Origin: Poa pratensis
Lineage: Eukaryota > Streptophyta > Magnoliopsida > Poales > Poaceae
Direction of reading: 5' to 3'
Assembly: GCA_947311845.1 (NCBI GenBank)
Contig: CAMZMU010000027.1
Location: 31,759,723 to 31,823,722, forward strand
DNA length: 64,000 nucleotides
The notes beneath the pieces are model-generated. The model made no database searches. It was not told the origin of the DNA and worked only from the letters and a program-made list of their open reading frames with translations. Numbering within the stretch: position 1 is the first letter of the stretch; every line of letters begins with the position of its first letter. Positions 55,300 through 64,000 of the stretch are shown piece after piece. A program made the position numbers and the translations under genes.

Positions 55300-57285
55300 C
55301 CTACGTGGGCAAATTTGACGCATTTGATCCTTTTTCGAATTCATTTTACAAAATGAACCAAATTTCAAATCAATTCACGGATCTAACCCTTTCTCACGGC
55401 GCCCGCCCCGGAGCGCCGTGCTAGACACCACAACGCCGCGGTCCGGGGCGCCGTTGACGCGCCATGTCGGTCTGACAGGTCCCACAGAAAACAAGTACGG
55501 CGCCCCGGGCCAGGGCGCCGTGCTATGCACCATGGCGCCCCAGGCCAGGGCGCCGTGCAACTTAGGTTTACTACTTTCATGCACATGCATCGGATACGCA
55601 TGCATGCAGGAGCGCTTTGAGCATTGCTTAATTGGGCAATGCCGATAAATACATGCATGCACGTAGTAGTTCGAAGCATAGACATAGCACACTCTTGCGT
55701 AGTTGTGTGCGTAAGGATATATATCTACCACTCTATTGGAGTTTCTTTTGGTAAGCCACGGAATATAAGTTTGGTGCTGTAGGACTTAGGTATTTTTTGA
55801 GTGAATTTCACTTTTTACCTCTAAACTTGATATTTTTCCAAGAATTAACTCACTTAGCATTATTTCATCTAATTTATGTTACAATAAAAAGATAACTCTC
55901 AGCAAATTTTCCAAAAATATTGAACTTCTCGCAATTTAAGTCATTTTTATCAACAACGCGGCTAAAATTTCCTCTTCAGATATATAGCTAACTACCATAT
56001 GTGAATAATATTCCAGGTTGTTGATATCTTCTCTTCATGCATCGGATGAGCGTTGTGGGCATTGCTTAATTAGACAACGGTGCCGGTAAATCCATGCATG
56101 CACGTAGTATTTGTGATGGCTATATGCTATATGAGCTAGCTAGCTATCTCACTAAAGCATCAAGATTTACTAGATATTATCTCCATGCGTGAATCTCTTA
56201 CGTATGATTTACTAGACATGTGTATACAACGTCAAATAGCACGTCTTTGCCGAAGTCGTCCGTCTCATTCCATTTCTAACCATTGTTAGCGCCGACGATT
56301 TTTTATTTTGCCCATTCCAAAATACTTTTGAATTTACTTTAAGACAAAAATACTTAAAATGAACGAGTGGTTGACCGTAAATTATATACATTTTGACATT
56401 AATTAATTAGAGTTTGTCAATAAAATATCCAAGCCAAGATAAAAAGTTCGAAACAACTAAGAAAAAAGTAAGTCTGACATTTTGAAAGTGCCAATCGTGG
56501 AGAAACATAAATTATGTTTTCTACTTTTGACACTAAGACTTCCAATAAAATCACGGAGCCATGATCAAAAGTTTATAAACAAAATATAAGAATAATACAT
56601 TTTATACCAAAATCAATTCATTAGGAGACCGACTACTCTTAGACTCTTAGTTGTTGTGAACTTTTTATATTCAAGTATCTTGGCTTGGATATGTATAAAT
56701 GTATATAATTTACTATCAACCACTCGCTCATTTTAAGTATTTTTGTCTTAAATTAAATTCAAAAATATTTTGGAACGGGCAAAATAAAAAATCTTCGGCG
56801 CTAGCGATGTTAGAAATGGAAGGAGAGCAACGACTTCGGCAAAAGACGTGCTATTTGTCGTTGCATACGTATGTCTAGTAAATCATACGTAAAAGATTCA
56901 CACATGGAAATAATATCTAGTAAATCTTGATAATTTAGTGAGATAGCTAGCTAGCTCATGTAGAATATAGCCATCACAAAGTGTAACATAGAAGCAATGC
57001 TCAAAGCGCTCCTGCATGCATGCGTATCCGATGCATGTGCATGCAAGTAGTAAACCTAAGTTGCACGGCGCCCTGGCCTAGGGCGCCGTACTTGTTTTTT
57101 GTGGGACCAGCCAGACCGACGTGGCGCGTCAACGGCGCCCCGGACCGCGGCGTTGTGGTGTCTAGCACGGCGCCCTGGGGGCGGGCGCCGTGAGAAAGGG
57201 TTAGATCCGTGAATTGATTTGAAATTTGGTCCATTTTGTGAAATGAATTCAAAAAGGGTCAAATTTGTAAAAATTGCCGTCTACG
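55300..57285. mobile_element. Giant foldback / long-TIR element (~2 kb)
   Basis: Left (55300-55625) and right (56995-57285) arms are inverted copies: GGATCTAACCCTTTCTCACG pairs with CGTGAGAAAGGGTTAGATCC, and GCGCTTTGAGCATTGCTT with GCAATGCTCAAAGCGC. A second pair of arms (about 56110-56430 and 56685-56990) continues the fold: CAAATAGCACGTCTTTGCCG with the complement of GGCAAAAGACGTGCTATTTG. The arms carry CACGGCGCCCTGG / GGCGCCGTG words. No transposase frame is present. Confidence 0.85.
55620..56115. repeat. Internal duplication within the left arm of the foldback
   Basis: TTGAGCATTGCTTAATTGGG...AAATACATGCATGCACGTAGTA at 55617 recurs as GGGCATTGCTTAATTAGACA...AAATCCATGCATGCACGTAGTA at 56057. 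The left arm is therefore about 440 bp longer than the right. Confidence 0.75.
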
Positions 57286-57339
57286 TGCGTTCATCTGCGT
57301 GTTTGTAAGTGTGCGTATGTAGGTTCTGAATAGCATAGG

Positions 57340-57910
57340 CAATAGGGTTACCGCCTCCCGTCGGCGGTGGCCGCTGATCTCCCTTCTCCTATGGCCTTAG
57401 GGCCATGGAGGCGCGGTGGATCTCGGTTCTTGTCGATGGGAGGCTCCGTTTTTAGATGTTTTTCTCAAGTTGTGTTAGGGGTTGTGTCCTGCGTTCTGAA
57501 GATGGAATAAGGTTCTTCTCCTCTAACCCCGGATCTGGTGATGCATCTAGCATCATTGGGGGGCGTGTGGAGGTGTGTGTCTTCGGCGGATCTCGCGAGA
57601 TTTGGTCAATGTTTGTCTTCGGTGGATTCAGTGGATCCGCTTGGATCTGGTCTTCCTTCGTCTGTGTACATGTGTTTATAGGTTGGATCTTTCTGATCTA
57701 TACTTCTCTTTATCGGCGGAGGTTGCGCTGGTCCTTTTGGGACTTAGCACGACGACTTACCGACTGCCTATTATAACAAGGTTTGTCCAGCTCCGGTAAG
57801 GAGGGGCGATGACAGAGGCGCGCCTTCAGCTCACTTCAGTGCTTGTAGTCACCGCTAGGTGCTTTTTTATTTCTTGTATTAGTTGATAAATAGATTGAGT
57901 ACCTTTTTTT
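57340..57910 (+). mobile_element. Grass retroposon (LINE-like) 3' region
   Basis: It contains GGATCTCGCGAGATTTGGTC, GTCTTCGGTGGATTC, TTAGCACGACGACTTACCGA and TATAACAAGGTTTGTCCAGC, then CTTCAGTGCTTGTAGTCACC. These phrases recur very often in Triticeae DNA as I recall it, as 3' ends of non-LTR elements. No coding part is attached. Confidence 0.55.
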
Positions 57911-57932
57911 TTTTGAGGTATATGCTCGCCCT

Positions 57933-58600
57933 TTATGCATTCGTTGCATTTTCACGAATACCAAAGCCTTCAGGTGGTTCCAGGAACCACACTCTCCTTC
58001 CGTTTTCTCTGTCAACGGAGCTACGGGCGAGACGATGAGCTTCTCCATTGGATATTCTGCTTTCATGCTTAAACGACGCCGAAGCAAAACTTGCCGCCGT
58101 TGCTTTAATTTCTTGGATGATCATACTGTATTCACCAGAATAGGGCCTGTGAATATTATTGAAGACCTCCAAGCAATCAGTTGCCACACACACCCGGTGC
58201 AGGTTTAAATCTTGCGCTAAAGCAAGCGCCTCCCAGGTGGCTAAAGCCTCCAGAGCTGTTGGGCTTCCGATGTCAGTAATGGCCAGGGCTGAAGCCCCCA
58301 AAAATTGTCCATGCTCTCCTCTGCAAACCGCAGCAACAGCACCACCGCTGCCAGTTTTTGACGTAGCAGCGTCAACATTGATCTTGGCAAAACCAGCTTG
58401 TGGCGGAATCCACTTCGGAATCACAGCGGCCGGGGTCTTCACCCTAGCTCCTGTCTTCTTTGCTGGTGGTGCAAACGCAAGATCATCCAGAAACCTCCTC
58501 ACGAACAGGAACGTGGATAGTGGACTCTGGTGTTCGCCCTCATGGATGAGTCTCCGACGAGCGTACCAGATTGAGTAGCTAACACCATCACCATGAGCTA
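57933..58600 (-). mobile_element. LINE-derived RNase H domain fragment
   Basis: The minus-strand frame to a stop at 57933 shows an RNase H-like (RVT_3) domain: GFAKINVDAATSKTGSGGAV (first Asp), GSPTALEALATWEALALAQD (Glu and EA.A block), VCVATDCLEVFNNI (second Asp) and KHESRISNGEAHRLA (late His region). Upstream in frame lie ARRRLIHEGEHQSPLSTFLF residues typical of the segment before this domain in plant LINE proteins. A poly(A) tail (poly(T) 57907-57918 on plus) follows after a very short 3' UTR. No RT domain is attached, so it is a 5'-truncated insertion. Confidence 0.75.
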
Positions 58601-58639
58601 CGAATGGGCATGGCGTTTTTTTTCCTGGGCCTAAATGCC

Positions 58640-58892
58640 ATCCAATCTGCTAGACCATCCCACTTCCAGTTCCCACCACTACGGACCAACACGTGTACAC
58701 ACAGGGCCCAAGCAAGGAATCCCTCATATCCGAGCCCACACTACTATCCCCACCGCCTCTTCCCGTCGCCGATCCGTCCCAAGTCACAACAGAAAGCACC
58801 TCGATTCCCGGCACACAAGCCGGCGAGCCGTTCGTTCACCCTCCGACTCCGAGAACACCGCTCACCGGAGCACCACCGATCCGACCGCGGAC
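58640..58892 (+). promoter_or_regulatory. 5' leader / proximal promoter of the TFIIF-beta gene
   Basis: CT-rich, GC-rich leader ahead of the ATG. An in-frame upstream ATG (58635) opens into the coding frame, but the extra 86 residues are not conserved-looking, and homologues start at MSEEAKHLE. Only about 35 bp separate this from the LINE fragment, so the promoter is compact or overlaps the LINE. Confidence 0.4.
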
Positions 58893-61800
58893 ATGTCCGA
58901 GGAGGCGAAGCACCTGGAGACGGGCCGGGCCGACCGCTCCGTCTGGCTCATGAAGTGCCCCACCATCGTCTCACAAGCCTGGCAGGAGGCCGCCGCCGCC
59001 GCCGCTGCCGCTTCCAACCCCGGAGCCCCCAACCCTAACCCCGTCGTCGCCAAGGTCATCCTCTCCTTCGACCCACTCAGCACCGACGAGGACCCGAAGC
59101 AGGCAAGCTTCCCCCCCTCCCTCGCCCCTGTTGCGTGGTTTGGCTCGATCGCGAAACGTCGCCGCTTTCTGGAATAACGTGGATTTAGCCGTAGGGTTGG
59201 GTTGTAACATTGCCCAAATGATGAACTATTGATATGGTTTTGTCTGTCAATAACACCTGAACTTTTCTGTCCAGACGCATTGCTAGAATGGTGAGCTATG
59301 ATTTGCCTTCGGTTGCGTTACTGTTTGCTTTAGTAATTGCTGTCTGTCTTCCGAATATTTATGGTATGTCTGCAGTTCGTATGTTTTACCACAGAATCGT
59401 CTAAAATAATAATAATTTGACGAAAGTAACAACATGTACAGATGCACTGTGGCTCCTTGTTATATAACATAATGGTGTTAAACTGTTAATTCAGAATGTG
59501 AGGCAAGCTTAGTTGTACTTTCTTGGAGAAAAGTTTGTGCAGTCTGGAGGCATTAAACTGCATTTGGACTGGTAACAATTAACAAATCGTGTAAACGTTT
59601 AGGATAATTATGTTCCACTGCGAGGCATAAAAGCTAATGTTATGCTTGGTGGTAAAAAACGCTCGGACCTCAACAGTAGTGCCTTGGATATGTCTTTTCC
59701 ATGTTTTCACGGAACTTTGCTGTCAGTTTCTGTATGCCTGTTGACTAAATGTGTATAAGAGAGTCCATTTGAGATTTTCATTTTATGGTAGCTATGTTTC
59801 TTAAATGGTGTTAGTGGATAAACAGTTCAAGATGGAGATGGCTCAAACTGACAATGGCAATAAACCTAAGAACTACTCTTTGAACATGTTCAAGGATTTT
59901 GTGCCAATGTGTGTTTTCTCGGAGTCTAACCAAGGTAATAAATATGCTGTCTTTTACATTTCTTATGATGTCCGCATGTGTTTATTTCCTTTTTCTTATA
60001 GGCCACGTTGAAACCAGTTGTTTATGTAAGCGGGCAACCAAAAAAAAAAAAAAACGATTTATCAATACGCCTATATGTACTGCATTTCTAATTGGTTCAA
60101 AAAGTAGTACCTGAGCTAACCAACTTCACCAAACTTTTTTCAGACTTTATTAATGGGAAAGCTTTCACTTGGAATTGGCTGCAATGAATTTGTGGTTTAA
60201 ACCTGTAATTTCATCCCCACTCTAGTCATGAAGTAAATTCATTTAGTTGACTATGGAGCCTTGAGTCCTCATGCCCCAGTTGTTGGTGGTTATTGGCATA
60301 GTTCAGTCTCTTTTTTTCAGTCAACGACCAGGATCTCTAGGTACTCATTAAGTAGAAAAATAACTGATCAATTTTATATATAGTTCACATTCTGATTGTA
60401 CATATTAGGCTATTATTGAACTTTAGAGGATATTATTTATTTATTGATTTCATTGTGCTGTCGCCCTTTTCACCAATTCAGTGCTCTTGGGCAGTTGATG
60501 CTAGTTCTTCTCGATGTGGTTAACTATTTCCTTCTACCGTAAAAGTAGTATAAGATTGTGTTTTGTTTTAAGCACACTGTTAATGTTTCAGTTCTGTAAT
60601 TAATTCACGAAGTTTATGCTTTGCTGTGGGCTCTCTACGTTTTACATTTCTCAAGAAACTTCATACTTAGTCATTTCAGTGCGCCTAGTGCCTACTGACT
60701 CATGTTATTTGTACTCAATCAAATACGGAGTATGTGTTTGCATAAAGCTAGCACACTCAAACTTCAGTTAGTACATGAGCATGCTATAGATCAGATATCC
60801 TACTTGTTAGTTGACGAATATGTTTGGCGTTTGCTTTATCAAGCCTGTTGGCTGTTGCCCTGGAACAAGGTTAAGGACAATGACCAAGATTTGGCTGAAC
60901 TGCTTTTACTTCGCAATCCAAATTTCCTGTACAGTTTCTTAGTTGTGTCTTCTCACATCTTACTGTAATCATATACATTGTCTGCATTTAGAAGTTCTTG
61001 TGGTAGATTTTCCTCTGCCACATGTTATATGCACCCTGCTAAAACGACACCGTGAGAAGAGAACTGCACATTTTCTAGATTGACCATCTGAACAGAATTC
61101 TCAATACAAGCTGTTTATTTGGAACAATGCTGTAATTATTTTCTTGATAACAAAATTATAGCCTCCTATTTATTGCAGGGAAGCATGCATGTGAAGGAAA
61201 AGTCGGGCACAAATTTGATATGGAACCGCACAAAGAAAATCTTTCAGACTATGCAAAATTATGTCGTGAGAGGACTCAAAAGTCTATGATTAAAACACGA
61301 AAAGTGCATGTCAGATTTTAATTTGATCCCCCTTTTTTTCTCTGTTCCTTCCACCCAGTGTTATTATGTAAATTCGCCTTTCTCCTTATTTCTTAGGTAC
61401 TTGACAAGGAGCATGTGGGGGTGCGTTCAATGCTTAGCCTTGTTGGTGTTGCTCATTCTGCTCCAAAGGTAGCAGTCTTTCTCAAGATAGCTAAGACAAT
61501 TCTCAAGATTGCTAGGGGTCTTGAGAATAGTAATTATTGGTGACACTGTCTTCTGAAGTCAAGATTTCCATCTTATACCTGACATGCTATGTTCTCAACA
61601 ATTACCTTCTCTGACAAAAGCATTCCCAGAAAACTGATTGTTTGAACTGATCTTCTTTTTAAAGTGTGTCATTACTTGTAATTTCCGTGCTAATCAGGAT
61701 AAGAAGAAGGCAACACCAACAAAACCTTTTGAAGCGAAAAGAACACGAAGGGATCACAAGGATTTGGAAAATATCCTGTTCAAGTTGTTTGAGAGGCAGC

Positions 61801-62104
61801 CAAATTGGTCACTAAAGCATCTAATGCAGGAAACAGACCAACCAGAGGTATTTTCCTTGTGACTCCTAGAAGCATTTATATTGATAAAAAATTGTTGATA
61901 CGCTGATACTCGAGTAATTGCATTTATTACTACATACATCCATTTCTTCACTTACCACCTGCCCGAACTTGATTCATGCAGCAATTCCTGAAGGAGATAA
62001 TGAACGATCTTTGCGTGTACAACAAGCGAGGACCAAATCAAGGGACGCATGAGCTCAAGCCTGAATACAAGAAGTCTGTTGAGGAGGGCACTAATGCAAA
62101 TTGA
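58893..62104 (+). CDS. TFIIF2-like: Transcription initiation factor IIF subunit beta (TFIIF-beta / RAP30), 264 aa
   Basis: Six exons in one frame: 58893-59102, 59826-59934, 61179-61309, 61397-61468, 61698-61847, 61982-62104. The N-terminal dimerisation part (DRSVWLMKCPTIVSQAWQEA) and KMEMAQTDNGNKPKNYSLNM form the triple barrel with TFIIF-alpha. The C-terminus has the winged helix AKRTRRDHKDLENILFKLFE, RQPNWSLKHLMQETDQPE and QFLKEIMNDLCVYNKRGPNQ that contacts promoter DNA. The length matches plant homologues. The product acts in the nucleus with RNA polymerase II at initiation and start-site selection. Intron 1 has a GC donor in strong context (CAG/GCAAGC). Exon 1 is GC-rich with an Ala run (A x10), and the other exons are AT-rich, as usual in grasses. 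The ATG context is GGACATGTC. Confidence 0.92.
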
Positions 62105-62595
62105 AGTCTATAGAAATAGAATAGAAACTAGTATTGCTTGATGGGTTGAATATAGGTTATTTATCATCGACAGCGATGACTCCGACCTGCTAGTTGCTGC
62201 GTACAATAAATCGTGTAGGCTTCTTCTGATTGTTCTTGACAAAAGTAGTTTTTAAGCACGGTACATCCTGGTATTATGTTACCGAATACCGATTGCCGCA
62301 TCAAAAGATCTTGAGTTTCAGCATCCTTGTGTTACACGAAGAAACAAGTTGTTCAAATTTTGTCCGGAAGAAATAAATTGTGCACATTTGTGTGTATCAA
62401 TTCAAGTCTGCCTTCTGGGCAGAGTAAGATTTTCATCTTCCTTTTCAGAGGAAAATACGATGGATCTCATGGTCAATGAAATGCAATGTCCGCAGTCTTT
62501 TCTTTCTTTGCAAATTGCTTGCAGGTGTGAATTCCATGAACTTGGTTGAGAACTTTTTTTTTACATGCGTGCTGTAGGACTGGAGTTGTAGTAAT
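62105..62595. other. 3' flank of TFIIF-beta gene, no further gene
   Basis: AT-rich sequence with AATAAA-like words (ACAATAAATCG near 62204 and GAAATAAATTG near 62370) that could serve in polyadenylation. Confidence 0.4.
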
Positions 62596-62599
62596 AGAA

Positions 62600-64000
62600 G
62601 AACCTGAGAACCAACTACAATGGTTAGGAGGATGTTGTATCCTAACCCACGAGAGTTTAAACCTCAGATTTAACATTGGTATTTCTCATTCTTTTTCAGT
62701 AATGGGAATATATTAATATTCAGAATATACAAATTACATCTGGCATCTGCACCAACAAAATGTTAAGCATGGCTATACACAAAGGACGCACACAATAAAA
62801 GGACAAATAAAGGAAAAAAATGACACTGCCATAATGATCAAGGACTCGCAGCAGTACCCAAACCACCACCAAAGACAACACTCCTACTTCATACCTAGTT
62901 CTCCAAAAACAACGCCTCGAGAAAGGGAACAGTCCACAAACGCTGTTGTCGTTCGATCCAAAAAGATCATGTGTTTTCATCCTGGAGAGAGTCCAAGTTC
63001 TTCAAACAATGCCTTCAACAAGAAAGCGGCAAAACTCTGCCATTGCCACGTACAACTAATAATGGCCAGACCTAGAGTTTTCACCCTGAGCATCGAGACT
63101 CGGTACTCGAAAAGCACCACCAAAGATGAAGACATGTAGTGTTGCCACCCCCACTTGTTGAGTACGCCGCTGCAAATCGCCAAACACCAGGCTCACATCC
63201 GCACCGCATGCGGTTTTGACAACCGTTCTTGCAGAGGGCATGTGAATTATCATATGCATCAACCAAAACCCAAGAGCGAGACTGCCAATACAAAGTCATA
63301 TCTAACTCGACATGAGTCATCGAGATCTTCAGCCATTCCAGTCGTTCCCACCTTGTTATTTTCCGTTCCTTTTCAGTACCATGGTAATCGTAGCAACGCC
63401 GTTTCCGATGGTACCGACTTACGGCGGGGCTTAGTGTATCGGGCCCATTTGATCCAGGAACGCCAATGTGTTTGTCCGTGAAGACCAACGGTTGAAAAGT
63501 CCGGAACCTTGGCCGACCAACAAGCCGCCATCACCTAGTTCGGCCCAACTACACACCATGGAGGAGCCGCACACACAAATCGGCCCTGCCAGAAGTAGAG
63601 TTCCTCTAGCGAAGGTTGATCTACCAAGATCTTCACCATGACCAGCCCGATGAGAATGATGGCGATTGGCGAGCGTCGCTGGCCGACCGAGCATGGTGCA
63701 TGACATCGCGCCCGATATGGGGCGACAGTGCGTCTACAACACCACACACAACACACACCATGCTGGATCCAATCTTGCCAGGACAATGGATCGACGACGT
63801 ATCTAGGGTTTGAGACAGAGATGAGAGCTATGGATCTAGCGGGAGGCGGAATATTCTTTCGTTGGAGACGACATTCCCGCTGATAGCGGTCGTCAATTTC
63901 AATACCTGACCCGCTAGCTCAGTATTTCGTAGATATTCATAGGGGTAGGGTGTGCGTGTGTTCATAAGAGTAAAAATGATTGTATGCGTGTGTATGTGAG
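62600..64000 (+). mobile_element. Au-like SINE split by a ~1.15 kb insertion, running off the window
   Basis: Positions 62600-62690 match the SINE head: CAATGGTTAGGAGGATG, GAGAGTTTAAACCTC and TAACATTGGTATTTCTCATT. The SINE resumes at about 63845 with GGAATATTCTTTCGTTGGAG, GTTCATAGG-type words and AGGGGTAGGGTGTGCGTGTG, reaching the window end. The interior (about 62695-63845) is a GC-moderate insertion. Confidence 0.75.
62695..63845. mobile_element. Unclassified insertion within a SINE
   Basis: Starts GGGAATATATTAATATTCAG and contains AATTACATCTGGCATCTGCA, a phrase seen widely in Triticeae repeats. Short frames on both strands share no recognisable domain. It ends near GATCTAGCGGGAGGCGG. A GGAATAT word is at both edges and may be the target duplication. 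It is probably a non-autonomous retroelement. Confidence 0.5.

Noticed and set aside
58635..58892. 86-residue N-terminal extension of TFIIF-beta
   Set aside because: Composition is leader-like and known family members begin at MSEEAKHLE-type starts.

Overview
The window is plant nuclear DNA. It holds intron-rich genes with GT-AG (and two GC-AG) junctions, Stowaway, hAT and PIF/Harbinger-type MITEs, tRNA-derived SINEs, L1-type LINE debris, and a Gypsy-type LTR of the kind common in wheat, Aegilops and barley. A Triticeae grass is the best guess. This is inferred from repeat content and protein similarity recalled from memory; no search was run.

Layout. (1) 872-10227, minus: the N-terminal ~604 residues, in 16 exons, of a UBP12/UBP13-type ubiquitin protease with MATH and USP domains; the 3' end lies beyond position 1. 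Its introns carry several MITEs. (2) 10440-17650: repeats, including a non-autonomous PIF/Harbinger element that carries a broken Myb/SANT-like accessory gene. (3) 17650-30622, plus: two trypsin/HtrA-like genes in tandem. The first keeps a Ser-His-Asp triad. The second appears to have lost all three catalytic residues and its reading frame breaks in exon 6. A decayed TFIIE-beta fragment lies between them, and LINE debris sits in introns of the second. (4) 31700-33220: an acidic simple-sequence tract and a Gypsy-type LTR. (5) 33480-39310: a duplicated block of divergent LEA_2/NHL-like genes flanking a frame-broken DUF1618 gene. (6) 39983-41935, minus: a GH3 beta-glucan exohydrolase-like gene, frame-intact but missing its C-terminal domain. 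(7) 43040-45550: a long-TIR element with an exon-like insert and nested foldbacks. (8) 46577-52416, minus: a multi-dsRBD DRB protein gene with several frame problems, plus a truncated copy of its promoter and first exon at 53790-54170. (9) 55300-57285: a ~2 kb foldback. (10) 57340-58600: retroposon tail and a LINE RNase H fragment. (11) 58893-62104, plus: an intact TFIIF-beta (RAP30) gene. (12) 62600-64000: a SINE split by a 1.15 kb insertion.

No operon-like or obviously co-working gene set is visible. The themes are duplication followed by decay (proteases, LEA_2 pair, DRB exon 1, TFIIE-beta) and abundant inverted-repeat DNA able to make long hairpin RNA, some of it beside a dsRNA-binding protein gene. 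Clearly intact genes are UBP12-like (as far as seen), TFIIF-beta, LEA_2 copy B, the first protease-like ORF and the short GH3.
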